A stretch of DNA of 64,000 nt, from the NCBI GenBank assembly GCA_011390275.1, contig JAABST010000005.1, positions 62,001 through 126,000 of the forward strand, in the 5' to 3' direction. The stretch's first letter is position 1. Each line of letters begins with the position of its first letter. A program made the position numbers and the translations under genes. This document shows positions 1 through 7,813 of this stretch, piece by piece. The notes under the pieces are model-generated. The model saw nothing but the letters and a program-made list of their open reading frames with translations, was not told the DNA's origin and did not search any database. Source of the DNA: Geitlerinema sp. S16. GTDB lineage: Bacteria; Cyanobacteriota; Cyanobacteriia; Cyanobacteriales; Geitlerinemataceae.

Positions 1-44
1 CCGCTCGAAGCCGAAAACTGCGAAGTCATAGCATTACCGATCTA

Positions 45-166
45 GGGGCTGTCATCAATTAAATTTGTAGCTTTTATTCAGCAAGGGTTTCAGCCCCTTC
101 TGTTTTTTGTTGGGTTGTTCAACAGCTTGACCCGTAAGGGGTCTGGTGCTAATTGATGACACGCCC
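45..166. mobile_element. MITE-like element with TA flanks
   Basis: The ends form an inverted repeat. The left end reads TAGGGGCTGTCATCAATTA and the reverse complement of the right end reads TAGGGCGTGTCATCAATTA, so 17 of 19 bases agree. The interior is about 80 bp and non-coding, and a TA dinucleotide sits at each outer edge. This looks like a non-autonomous transposon of an IS5/IS630-like type, but no matching transposase is present. It lies just beyond the 3' end of maf. Confidence 0.55.
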
Positions 167-171
167 TAAAT

Positions 172-843
172 CTAAGCTGCCCAAAAATTCTGCGGCGCAT
201 AGCCCAACTCATTCAACATTTGCCGCAACAGGGGCAAACTCAAACCAATCACATTGGTATGACAGCCCTCGATCTTCTCCACAAAGAGCGCACCGCGTCC
301 ATCGATCGCAAAACAGCCCGCACACCCAAGCGGCTCACCCGTCTCAACGTACGCCGCGATCGTCGCATCATCGATCGTCGCAAAATGTACCCGCGTTACC
401 GCACAGTTGACCAGCGTGACATTCCGCGCTGTATCAATGAGGGCATGACCGGTGTAGAGTTCACCCGTTGTACCACGCATCTCTTGCCAGCGGGCGATCG
501 CTTCCTCTGGCGAGGCGGGCTTACCATAAATTTTCCCGCCAAGGGACAGCACCGAATCGCAGCCCAACACCAGGATCGATTCAGCGCGATCGCCACCGGT
601 GGCATCGGCGAGTTGAGCCGATGGCGCGATCGTCTCCGGCTGCTGGCGAATGCGATCGGCAATGTGTTCCGCCTTGAGCTGCGCCAGGGTTTGCACTAAC
701 GCCGTCGGATTGGTCAGCGTCACCTGAGACTCATCGAGGTCACTCGGACAGATGATCGGCTCAAATCCCGCATCGCGCAACAGTTGGCGACGTGCAGGCG
801 AGGCCGACGCCAGGATCAGGAGCGATCGGGCTGGAATGGTCAT
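172..843 (-). CDS. maf: Maf-like nucleoside triphosphate pyrophosphatase
   Basis: A 223-aa protein of the Maf/HAM1-fold family, which hydrolyses non-canonical or modified nucleoside triphosphates (house-cleaning) and has been linked to septum inhibition. The N-terminal phosphate-binding signature [10 protein letters not shown] (about residues 13-22) is intact. The central catalytic segment [17 protein letters not shown], with its conserved Asp, is also present. An internal insertion of about 15 residues (around [18 protein letters not shown]) makes it slightly longer than the usual 190-200 aa. The ATG start at 843 fits the family N-terminus [11 protein letters not shown]. Its upstream neighbour on the same strand is cyanoP, separated by about 120 bp that contain a palindromic repeat, so co-transcription is uncertain. 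Confidence 0.9.
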   Translation of the reverse strand: MTIPARSLLILASASPARRQLLRDAGFEPIICPSDLDESQVTLTNPTALVQTLAQLKAEHIADRIRQQPETIAPSAQLADATGGDRAESILVLGCDSVLSLGGKIYGKPASPEEAIARWQEMRGTTGELYTGHALIDTARNVTLVNCAVTRVHFATIDDATIAAYVETGEPLGCAGCFAIDGRGALFVEKIEGCHTNVIGLSLPLLRQMLNELGYAPQNFWAA

Positions 844-883
844 AGGTTGGAGAATGAATAATCAACCGTGAATAATTAACAAC

Positions 884-920
884 GCAGACCTCTGAAGTTT
901 TAGAAACCTCCAAGGTCTGC
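884..920. repeat. Palindromic repeat between cyanoP and maf
   Basis: Imperfect 17-bp inverted arms (884-900 and 904-920) with a 3-bp loop. The arms share GCAGACCT at the outer ends. The motif resembles short dispersed palindromes of cyanobacterial genomes. It may form a hairpin in the maf leader or after cyanoP, but there is no T-run. Confidence 0.5.
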
Positions 921-965
921 AAAGGTCTCAATCCCCGCGATCCGTCTATTTCTGGATGGGGCGAT

Positions 966-1514
966 TTAATATACCGAGAACGATTGCGCGATAATTTTGA
1001 GCTGTTCGCCGTCTTTTTCCCAGCGGCGTTCCGGTGTGGAAACATTGAGTGTGAAAAGCTGACCGCGCGTGATGACGGCACTGGCGAGGTTGTGACGTTC
1101 ACCGTCGGGTAAGGTGACGGCGTACTCGAAAAGATAATAGGTGTGATCTTTATCGTCGGTGCGGCTCGCCACGTTTACGAGTTCAGCGGTTCGTCCCGAA
1201 TCCGGCGGCGCGATCGCGGTTTTCGCAAGTTCGTTGCCCACTTCGCTCGGGGTTCCCAGTTCAGCGATCGACTGCGAGCCGCTAACGGGGTTGATCACGA
1301 CGCTCACGTTTTCGCTACTTTCGATCAGATCGTGAAAAATCACATCCGGGGCAATATTGCTCGCGTCAATTTCTGTCCAGCCGTTGGGATAGAAAAATTC
1401 ATAGCCATCATAGGCATCCGCATAATTTTTCAGGCCGCTGGTGGGCGAGACCGAGCAGCTACTGAGGACGATCGCCAAGGTGGCACAGAGAAAGACCGCG
1501 AGTCGCTTCAACAT
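966..1514 (-). CDS. CyanoP, PsbP-like photosystem II lipoprotein
   Basis: A 182-aa PsbP-family protein. In cyanobacteria CyanoP is a lumenal lipoprotein associated with photosystem II assembly. The ATG at 1514 is chosen because it gives a clean lipoprotein signal, MLKRLAVFLCATLAIVLSSC, with the lipobox cysteine at residue 20. The longer reading from 1547 puts extra residues before it. The mature part has PsbP features: YADAYDGYEFFYPNGW near the N-terminus, a central VSVVINPVSG strand, and a C-terminal TLNVSTPERRW...QSFSVY. It lies upstream of maf on the same strand. Confidence 0.88.
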   Translation of the reverse strand: MLKRLAVFLCATLAIVLSSCSVSPTSGLKNYADAYDGYEFFYPNGWTEIDASNIAPDVIFHDLIESSENVSVVINPVSGSQSIAELGTPSEVGNELAKTAIAPPDSGRTAELVNVASRTDDKDHTYYLFEYAVTLPDGERHNLASAVITRGQLFTLNVSTPERRWEKDGEQLKIIAQSFSVY

Positions 1515-1674
1515 AACGGGGAAAAATTCAGAATAAAAGTAGGACAAGTCCGGAGTTGGGATTCAATCGTTGAGATTCAATCAATCAATCATCCCGGCGG
1601 ATTCGCTGTTGCGATCGTACCCGATCGCGTTAATTCCGTTGCGGTTTATTTTGCAGATCTTTTGCGAGTCCTCA

Positions 1675-1748
1675 GAAGTCGGACGTCTCAACGAGCCGTC
1701 GCCGTTCTAGCGTTCAGGACAATATGAGACGTCGAACTTCTAACCCAC
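1675..1748. repeat. Dispersed inverted repeat, copy A
   Basis: Arms 1675-1690 (GAAGTCGGACGTCTCA) and 1725-1740 (TGAGACGTCGAACTTC) are inverted with 14 of 16 matches. A diverged second copy lies at 37875-37948; both share TTCAGGA, a TGAGA/TGAGAAG block and CTTCTAACCCA in the same order. Both copies sit in a leader region between divergent genes. Confidence 0.55.
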
Positions 1749-2193
1749 GGCGTAAGTCCTGTTACAAATCTTTTTCGCGGGCAGAGCGCTCGCTTCAACC
1801 CTATCGAAGCCCCTGACATTCGCCAAACACTGACCCGATTGTATCGATGCACCCATTCCAGTGATCCTCAACCCAGGCACATGCTGCGCGATCGAGCCGT
1901 AAAAAACTCACGGGAACTCTGAAGAATCGGAAAGGGTCAAGGTTCTCGTGTGGTAGACAGATGAGAACCCGACACATCAGCCCATCTACCCTCACATCGA
2001 TCGCCGATGATCGATAGGTGCAAACATCAATTTCAGACCGTTTTCCTAGGCCGATCAGCCCTTCCCCTAGAACGCGCTTAATTCGCTGAACGCCAGAAAC
2101 ACGACAGTGTTTAACCGTCGTTTAGTCGCCGTTTCGCCATCGTTTAACGCTGTCCTCCAGGGTTTCACGCAACCACCACAACTCTCGCTGTAG

Positions 2194-2239
2194 TAGACCT
2201 CGCAGACCTCATAGACCGCGCAGACCTCGCAGACCTCAT
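2194..2239. repeat. Short direct repeats upstream of RTX gene
   Basis: The unit CGCAGACCTC or a close variant recurs about four times in 46 bp, ending roughly 24 bp before the ATG of the RTX gene. This region would be in the mRNA leader. It may be simple repeat expansion or a binding array; the sequence does not decide. Confidence 0.5.
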
Positions 2240-2262
2240 TTCCAACTTAAGAAGATCAAATT

Positions 2263-3873
2263 ATGGCTAACAACGCATCTCTCTCCGGCATCCTCAACGC
2301 GAATGACCTCGCTACCGATGCCGCAAATTTTGGCGGAGCCGCCGCTAATATTCGGTTTGACGAATATGTCGTCACGGTCGATCAAGACGGTGCTGCCGTT
2401 ACCCTCGAAATCGACAATGCCGCCCTCGTAATCGATGCGCCCGATCTCAAAACAGGCGTAGAATTCGCCCAGCCCGTCGCGCTACCGGCGGGAACCAAAT
2501 CTTTACGAGTAATCGTAGGCCAAACGGTGGCCGGTGACGCCAATTACAAGCTGACGGCGCGTACGAGCCTCGGCAATGTCACCCTCGCCTCGCTTGGGGT
2601 CGCTTCCACCCAACAGCCGAACATCGGACAAACCGTGAGTCTCTCCGGGGTTCTCGATACAGGCGATCTCCTCGTTCCCGTCAACGCAACTACCGATTAT
2701 TCGCTCGCGGATGAATACGTCGTTAAGCCCAATATCAGCGGCAACGTAACGATCGAAATCAGCGGCGCAACTGGAACCGGTTTTACACCGAACCTGCAAT
2801 TGATCGACGCGGCTGGCGTCATCACCAACATTGCCGGAGCGTCCACCTCGCAAGTCCTCAGCGCCAACAGTGCCACCCGCGTTCGCGTACTCAACAACGC
2901 CGCCGCGCTCGGAACCGATGCCTCGGCGCAATACAACATCGCCTTTGCCGCCACCACCGGTAGCCTAACGGTCACCCCGATCGCCGCCATCAGCGGTAGC
3001 GGACAAATCGAGCAAAATACCCCGACCCTGTCCGCCACTCCTGCCGCCAAGTCTGCGGATACGGCAGCCTACCTGCGCTACAACAAAGGCGAACAAGGTA
3101 GCGCCGGTTCCAACGACACAACCGCTCCTGTTAATGACTTTAACGGCATTGTCCTCTCGACCGGTGACGACGCGATCGACCTCGGCAATATCCCCGCCAA
3201 TCTCGCCAGCGTCCTCACCGACCTGCAAGCCGGTCTCAACCCCGATGGCTCCAACAACGCCGATGCCCGCTGGATTATCGGTCTCGACGGCAACGACACC
3301 TTCATCGGAACCGCCAACAATGATGCGCCGATGACCGGTAACCTCGGTAACGACACGTTTAACCTAGGGGCGGGCGCAGACGTGGCCTTGGGTGGTCAAG
3401 GTTCCGATATCCTCAACGGTGACGCGGGCGACGATCAGCTCGCGGGCAACGCCGGAAATGACATCATCAACGGTGGCGATGGTGATGATCTTCTTCTCGG
3501 CGGTCAGGGTGACGACATCCTCAACGGTGGCGCGGGTAAAGACACGCTTTCGGGCGATCTTGGTCGCGACTTCCTGACCGGTGGCAGCGAGGCTGATACG
3601 TTTGTGTTGAGCAGCAACGGTGCCGTGGCTTCGGCGGACTTGGCCGATGTGATCACGGACTTTACGCCTGCACAATCGGATAAGATTCAGATTAACGGTG
3701 TGGCAGGCTTCAGCGCCTTGACTCTCGAAGGGGTGGATCTGCTGATTGATGGGGCGCTTTCGACAAATGCGACGGCGATTAAGATTACGGCTACGGGTCA
3801 GTATTTGGGCGTGGTTGATGGTATTTCGCCGTTTAACTTGGCGGAACAATCGACGCTCTTCGCGTTTGCATAA
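2263..3873 (+). CDS. RTX-type calcium-binding exported protein
   Basis: A 536-aa acidic protein with hemolysin-type calcium-binding nonapeptide repeats (GGxGxDxLx), between about residues 340 and 450, for example GGDGDDLLLGGQGDDIL. The repeats are followed by the usual C-terminal beta domain (DVITDFTPAQSDKIQI). Such proteins normally leave the cell by type I secretion with an uncleaved C-terminal signal, which fits the absence of an N-terminal signal peptide. The first 270 residues hold two related beta-sandwich-like modules (EYVVTVDQDGAAVTLEI and EYVVKPNISGNVTIEI). No enzymatic domain was recognised. A strong terminator follows. No exporter is encoded nearby. Confidence 0.85.
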   Translation: MANNASLSGILNANDLATDAANFGGAAANIRFDEYVVTVDQDGAAVTLEIDNAALVIDAPDLKTGVEFAQPVALPAGTKSLRVIVGQTVAGDANYKLTARTSLGNVTLASLGVASTQQPNIGQTVSLSGVLDTGDLLVPVNATTDYSLADEYVVKPNISGNVTIEISGATGTGFTPNLQLIDAAGVITNIAGASTSQVLSANSATRVRVLNNAAALGTDASAQYNIAFAATTGSLTVTPIAAISGSGQIEQNTPTLSATPAAKSADTAAYLRYNKGEQGSAGSNDTTAPVNDFNGIVLSTGDDAIDLGNIPANLASVLTDLQAGLNPDGSNNADARWIIGLDGNDTFIGTANNDAPMTGNLGNDTFNLGAGADVALGGQGSDILNGDAGDDQLAGNAGNDIINGGDGDDLLLGGQGDDILNGGAGKDTLSGDLGRDFLTGGSEADTFVLSSNGAVASADLADVITDFTPAQSDKIQINGVAGFSALTLEGVDLLIDGALSTNATAIKITATGQYLGVVDGISPFNLAEQSTLFAFA

Positions 3874-3922
3874 ACCGATCGACTGGTCACAAAGTCCATC
3901 ACGATCGACGTCCGCCCGTAGC

Positions 3923-3939
3923 ACAGGCGTCTCGCCTGT
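3923..3939. repeat. Short palindrome ACAGGCG-TCT-CGCCTGT
   Basis: A perfect 7-bp inverted repeat with a 3-bp loop, 50 bp after the RTX stop. It is a typical short cyanobacterial palindrome and lacks a T-run. Confidence 0.4.
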
Positions 3940-3980
3940 CCCGGTATAACCCGGCATAACTGAGGATGCGAGCTAAAAAA

Positions 3981-4015
3981 AGCGAGGAAATTTCGTTGAA
4001 TTTCCTCGCTTTTTT
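3981..4015 (+). terminator. Rho-independent terminator of RTX gene
   Basis: Perfect 12-bp stem (AGCGAGGAAATT at 3981-3992, AATTTCCTCGCT at 3999-4010) with a 6-base loop, followed by a run of six T. It terminates the RTX transcript. The preceding A-run makes it plausible in the other direction for the Rieske gene too. Confidence 0.85.
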
Positions 4016-4078
4016 GCTTGAAAAGAATCCCAAATTTCGTTGGTGGGCAATGCCCAACCTACGGGTGATCGTTACCGA

Positions 4079-4429
4079 TTACGCCTCAACCCAGATTTCG
4101 CCGTTTTCGGTCTTCGTTGAAAATACCGGCAAATCTTGCTCCGCGCTCAGTTTGCCCATGATGTTGCCGATGACGGGGGGGAAGGGTGTCCAGGTGCTGG
4201 CCTTGCCGGTGCAGAGATTGAAGGCGCTGCGGTGGAACGGGCAAACGAGTTCGCCGTTCTCATTGATTTTGCCGGATTTCATCGGTAGTTTCAGGTGCGG
4301 GCAGGAGTTGGCGACGGCGTGGATTTTGCCTTCATGGTGGATGAGCAGAACTTTTTGGTCTGCAACTTTAACAACTTTGCGGGCTCCTTCGGGGAGTTCG
4401 GATGCGGCTAAAACGTTAGTCCAGCTCAT
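4079..4429 (-). CDS. Rieske [2Fe-2S] ferredoxin-like protein
   Basis: A 116-aa soluble Rieske domain. The two cluster-binding boxes are C43-P-H45 (NSCPHLKLPM) and C63-P-F-H66 (LVCPFHRSAF), so all four ligands are present. The size matches stand-alone NirD/biphenyl-ferredoxin-like electron carriers. The ATG at 4429 (MSWTNVLAASELPEG) is the normal family start. A longer in-frame reading to 4567 adds 46 residues of low-complexity leader and was rejected. Partner oxidoreductase unknown. Confidence 0.88.
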   Translation of the reverse strand: MSWTNVLAASELPEGARKVVKVADQKVLLIHHEGKIHAVANSCPHLKLPMKSGKINENGELVCPFHRSAFNLCTGKASTWTPFPPVIGNIMGKLSAEQDLPVFSTKTENGEIWVEA

Positions 4430-4600
4430 GGTGTTTATTCTGGGGGTGATCTTATAAAAGCCGATCGCCAGAAAGCGATCGGGGTTACAAAGCAGAAAAT
4501 GCCTTGGATTTGAGTTTACAGGCGACCGCGATCGGCTGGCGTACTGTACGCACCATAATTGAGGCAATTTCGTCGCGTTATTCGCGATCGCTCTGTGTTC

Positions 4601-5941
4601 CTAGGGAGTTTTTATCAGGATGGGCGAAAGATCGCGACCCGGCGTGGGCGTTAGCTCTGGGGCGATCGCCTCGGTCTTCCCGCCATAGGCTTCGAGTTCG
4701 GCGATCAGCGACTCCTGCGCCGATCGCAGCGCCTCGGTATCGCCACCGCCATTCATCACCGCCAACCAAATCACGCCGTTTTTTGTGGGAATCCCACCCG
4801 AAATCGTACTCACTGCATCGAGGCTACCGGACTTTAACACCGCCTGCTTCGGCAAAGGTCGCGCCTGTAAAATCCCGGCATCCACGCCCGCCACGGCCAC
4901 CACATCCGCCACGGTCAAGCCCTCGGGTGCAAGCTCACGTTGAATCGCCTGAAACATCATCACCGCCGCGCGGGGCGAAAGCTGATTTTCCCGTCCGAGA
5001 CCCGAGCCGTTGATCAGTTGAATTTCGCTAGGGTCGATTCCCGTCGCGGCGATCACTTCGCGTTCGAGAGCGATCGCGCCTCCGGCGGTGTCGGCGAGGC
5101 TTTGGGCGATGATGTTGTTGCTATAGCGGTTCATCTGGTCGAGCAGTTCGACCAGGGGGCGCGAGGCATAGGTGAGGAGGGGTTGAAAGTTGGTGGGTTT
5201 GGCGGCGATCGCGACGGTGCGGACGGTTCCGCCGATCGCGATTTGTGGCTCGGGCGTTCCTGGTGCAAGGGTGGCGTGCTGCGATCGGGCTTCGTCCGTC
5301 CAGCGGCTGGCGTCAAGGCCGATCGCCAATAATTCGGCAGACGTTGCGGGATCGTCTTCAAAGTTCATCTGAAACTCACCCACCACAATTAAATCGCCCG
5401 TCACCTGGCGAATTCCCTGGGCGTTGAGGGCGTTACCGATCGCGATCGCATCTTCCCAAACCAACATCGGATCGCGATCGCCAACGACCACCAGATCCCC
5501 GGTCAACACACCATCGGCCACCGTCCCAACGATCCCAACCTCAGTCGAAAACCGACGATCCGCGCCCAACACGCGCAACGCCGTTAACGTCGTCGCGATT
5601 TTCGTCACCGAAGCCGCCGGGATTCGCTGCGTCCCTTGCCATTGGGCGAGCAAGCGATCGTTGGTTTGAATCCAGACGCTTTGCTGAGTGCGATCGAAGC
5701 CGAGGGCGACGAGTTTATCCAGATAGCGATCGACGATCGCCTGGACGGTTGGGTCGGGGTTGTCGGGACTGAGCGGAGAGAGTGCGACGGGTTGAGGGTC
5801 GGGTGTTGGGGCGATGGTGTCGGCGCTGGCCTGAGTTGCGGTGCGGTTCGGGTCGGCGGTGCTGCTAGGTTGTGGTTGGCAGGCGGTCAGGGCGATCGCG
5901 GCAATTAGGCCGATCGGTGTAAGGGTCGGTATCACCCGCAT
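4601..5941 (-). CDS. dacB: D-alanyl-D-alanine carboxypeptidase, PBP4/DacB family (S13)
   Basis: A 446-aa penicillin-binding protein of peptidase family S13, acting on peptidoglycan cross-links in the periplasm. The N-terminus is a lipoprotein signal with lipobox LTAC (Cys21), so it is probably membrane anchored. The three active-site boxes are intact: S111-V-T-K114, S274-N-N276 and K370-S-G-S373. The family insertion domain between the first two boxes is present (VVVGDRDPML and related). The linker after the lipobox is Ser/Thr/Pro rich. It is a single gene; its start lies just downstream, on the other strand, of the repeat that carries the tnpB element. Confidence 0.9.
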   Translation of the reverse strand: MRVIPTLTPIGLIAAIALTACQPQPSSTADPNRTATQASADTIAPTPDPQPVALSPLSPDNPDPTVQAIVDRYLDKLVALGFDRTQQSVWIQTNDRLLAQWQGTQRIPAASVTKIATTLTALRVLGADRRFSTEVGIVGTVADGVLTGDLVVVGDRDPMLVWEDAIAIGNALNAQGIRQVTGDLIVVGEFQMNFEDDPATSAELLAIGLDASRWTDEARSQHATLAPGTPEPQIAIGGTVRTVAIAAKPTNFQPLLTYASRPLVELLDQMNRYSNNIIAQSLADTAGGAIALEREVIAATGIDPSEIQLINGSGLGRENQLSPRAAVMMFQAIQRELAPEGLTVADVVAVAGVDAGILQARPLPKQAVLKSGSLDAVSTISGGIPTKNGVIWLAVMNGGGDTEALRSAQESLIAELEAYGGKTEAIAPELTPTPGRDLSPILIKTP

Positions 5942-5956
5942 GATTTTATAAATGGG

Positions 5957-5980
5957 TAGGGTGTGTTGCGGTCACGATTG
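5957..5980. repeat. Left part of a long TAGGGTGTGTTGCGG repeat split by the tnpB element
   Basis: This segment is the outer arm and first spacer of the same palindromic repeat seen intact at 9065-9217 and 9860-10023. The remainder, including both inner arms and the other outer arm, lies at 7313-7441. Together they form one copy interrupted by the tnpB insertion. Confidence 0.75.
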
Positions 5981-6130
5981 TTGACATCCTCCCCGGCCTA
6001 AAGGCACGGGGATTCCCCGGTCACCCGGAAAACCTTCCTGCTTCAAAGCAGTTGCCATTGCAGCCTGGGCTACTCCGGTCTTACACTCGCTCCACAGGCT
6101 GACACGGCAAGCCCTGCCGCCAAAATGTTC
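5981..6130 (-). ncRNA. Probable omega (re)RNA scaffold at tnpB right end
   Basis: In IS605-family elements the guide RNA of TnpB is processed from the 3' end of tnpB through the right end, with the guide taken from the flanking DNA. Here the region holds the end of the ORF, a GC-rich imperfect hairpin and the terminal hairpin ending GGATGTCAA at 5981. The guide would then start CAATCGTGACCGC (complement of 5980 downward). The 5' limit given is only approximate. Confidence 0.5.
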
Positions 6131-7194
6131 AACGCCGCATTCGTGTCTCGATCATGATGTGTCCCACATTCAGGACACTCCCACTCTCGAACACTCAGTG
6201 GCATCTTTTTAATCGTGTGACCGCAGTCAGAACACCGCTTCGTGGAGGGAAACCAGCGGTCAACTTTGACCAGCTCTCTGCCATACCACTTGGCTTTGTA
6301 TTCCAACTGCCTCACCAGCTCACCCCAACCGGCATCGCTAATCGCCTTCGCCAGCTTACGGTTCTTCACCATATTGTTCACGGCTAAATCCTCAACGGCG
6401 ATCGTTTGGTTTTCACGAATCAGTTGAGTGGTTAGCTTGTGAAGCTGGTCTCGCCGAGCATCGGCAATCTCTGCGTAGACGCGAGCAACTTTTAACCGTG
6501 CTTTGTGGCGGTTGTTTGAGCCTTTTTGCTTCCTCGACAGTGCTTTCTGAGCTTGACGCAGCTTTCGCTGTTTCGCCTGAAAGTGCTTGGGGTTGTCGAG
6601 CTTTTGGCCATCACTCAGTGCCACCAAACTGGTGATGCCCAAGTCGAGACCCAGCTTGGAATCGCTCGGAGGCAAAGGCTCAACGTCGATATTGACCCGT
6701 AGCGACACATACCAGCGCTTGCTTGGGGTCAAGCGCACGGTGATGCTGGTTGGTATTACACCTTCGGGTAACGGTCTCGACCAGCGAATTGCTAAAGGCT
6801 CTTGGCACTTCGCTAGGTACACTTCACCGTCGCGATAGCGAAACCCGGACTTCGTAAACTCAGCACTGCCACCGTTGGCTTTTCGTTTGAACCTCGGGTA
6901 GCGGGCGCGTCCGGCGAAGAAGTTGGTAAACGCTTTTTGCAGGTGGCGCAGACCCTGTTGCAATGGTACGCAGCTTACTTCGTTGAGAAAGTTCCACTCC
7001 TCTTGCCGTTTCCACTGAGTTAACAGTGTTGAGGTGTGAGTGTAGTTGAGTTTCTCGTGTCGCTCTTTCCAAGCTTCGATTCGCGTTGCCAGAGCACGGT
7101 TGTACACTAAGCGTGCGCATCCCAACGTGCGGCGCAGGAGATTTTCTTGCTCCGGGGTGGGATAGAAGCGATATTGGTAAGCGGCTTGAGTCAC
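6070..7194 (-). CDS. tnpB: TnpB, RNA-guided endonuclease of IS605 type
   Basis: A 374-aa TnpB/OrfB protein, the compact RuvC nuclease ancestral to Cas12. The helix-turn-helix-like N-terminus (YRFYPTPEQENLLRRTLGCARLVYN) is intact. The RuvC residues are present: D184 in GLDLGITS, E268 in AVEDLAV and D350 in HDRDTNAALN. The zinc finger has all four Cys (321, 324, 340, 343). So it appears catalytically complete and full length. It is alone in its element, without TnpA. Expression is on the minus strand, convergent with no other gene. Confidence 0.93.
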   Translation of the reverse strand: MTQAAYQYRFYPTPEQENLLRRTLGCARLVYNRALATRIEAWKERHEKLNYTHTSTLLTQWKRQEEWNFLNEVSCVPLQQGLRHLQKAFTNFFAGRARYPRFKRKANGGSAEFTKSGFRYRDGEVYLAKCQEPLAIRWSRPLPEGVIPTSITVRLTPSKRWYVSLRVNIDVEPLPPSDSKLGLDLGITSLVALSDGQKLDNPKHFQAKQRKLRQAQKALSRKQKGSNNRHKARLKVARVYAEIADARRDQLHKLTTQLIRENQTIAVEDLAVNNMVKNRKLAKAISDAGWGELVRQLEYKAKWYGRELVKVDRWFPSTKRCSDCGHTIKKMPLSVREWECPECGTHHDRDTNAALNILAAGLAVSACGASVRPE

Positions 7195-7312
7195 TCAAGT
7201 ATTCTAGCTTCTGCCTCGGCTCACTTTAAAAGCCGTCCTACACTTGGGCTGAGCTTGTCGAAGTCAGGACGCTTGTCGAAGTCAGGACGGGGTTTCAGAC
7301 CCAGTTTTTTTG

Positions 7313-7441
7313 ATGACGTTTCAGGCGATCGGTGAAGGTAGACCGTAACGCACCGCAGCCTTTGAGCTTGATCGTCGGTGCGTTGCGGCTGTGAACACGG
7401 ATCGATGTATCGGCTCAGTGGCTGATGCCGCAACACACCCT
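7313..7441. repeat. Right part of the split TAGGGTGTGTTGCGG repeat
   Basis: Contains both inner arms (CCGTAACGCACCG and CGGTGCGTTGCGG) and the outer arm CCGCAACACACCCTA, matching the layout of the intact copies. The region next to the element reads CGTCAT on the minus strand, as in the intact copies. Confidence 0.75.
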
Positions 7442-7452
7442 ACCATTGATAT

Positions 7453-7701
7453 TTAGGTCGGGATCAGCTCGCCCGGACGCAGTTTCGCCCACTTGCCGAC
7501 CTCTTCACGAAAACTCTCACAGCCGACCACGTCCCATTCCATTTCGATCGCGTCAGCATCCGTACGAATATTGACATTAATCGTCGGCTCGATCGCCTCA
7601 AAGTCCGGCGTTTCCGTCAGATGGGGCTGTCCATGTTGATGTTCGACGGCGTTATAGGTCATGCAGCGATCGACATAGTGGCAATTCACACAGATACACA
7701 T
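7453..7701 (-). CDS. ycf34: Ycf34 family iron-sulfur protein
   Basis: An 82-aa protein beginning MCICVNCHYVDRC, the Cys-rich signature of Ycf34, a plastid/cyanobacterial protein reported to bind an Fe-S cluster and to affect photosynthetic electron transfer. Cys 2, 4, 7 and 13 are near the N-terminus. The rest (TINVNIRTDADAIEMEWDVVGCESF) is the conserved body. The ATG at 7701 is chosen because the signature starts there; the longer frame to 7764 adds 21 unconserved residues. It is divergent from the tRNA nucleotidyltransferase gene with about 110 bp between them. Confidence 0.9.
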   Translation of the reverse strand: MCICVNCHYVDRCMTYNAVEHQHGQPHLTETPDFEAIEPTINVNIRTDADAIEMEWDVVGCESFREEVGKWAKLRPGELIPT

Positions 7702-7813
7702 GATTCCCGTGCTATAAACGTTAAGCTCCTGGTTTAAGCCCAGAGCTGTTTCCATCCTAGCCACGCCGATCGGGAATTGTCGAAGTTTTCTCCTTAGCTC
7801 TAATTAATCAACC

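Larger units (their letters stand above)
1515..2262. other. Gene-free region between cyanoP and RTX gene
   Basis: About 750 bp between divergent genes, so it should hold both promoters. It contains a dispersed inverted repeat (1675-1740) and, just before the RTX gene, short direct repeats built on GCAGACCTC (2194-2239). A minus-strand reading frame of about 64 codons at 1801-1995 has no recognisable features and was not accepted. Confidence 0.6.
5981..7312 (-). mobile_element. IS200/IS605-family tnpB-only element
   Basis: Boundaries were inferred by aligning the interrupted repeat with its intact copies: flank ...CGTCAT, element, then CAATCGTGACCGC (minus strand). The right end (5981-6035) has the typical subterminal hairpin CCCCGTGCCTTTAGGCCGGGG and ends GGATGTCAA. 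The left end has inverted CCGTCCT/AGGACGG arms around two copies of CTTCGACAAGC. No tnpA is present, so mobilisation would need a Y1 transposase in trans. Length is 1332 bp, with no target duplication, as expected for this family. Confidence 0.8.

Noticed and set aside
1801..1995. 64-codon minus-strand frame
   Set aside because: Short, no features, lies in the promoter region of two divergent genes.
3966..4457. 163-codon plus-strand frame over the Rieske gene
   Set aside because: Antisense to a clearly recognisable Rieske protein and reads through a terminator hairpin.
5981..7441. Possible CRISPR or Cas12-like locus near TnpB
   Set aside because: TnpB resembles Cas12, but there is no spaced repeat array and the protein has IS605 size and ends.
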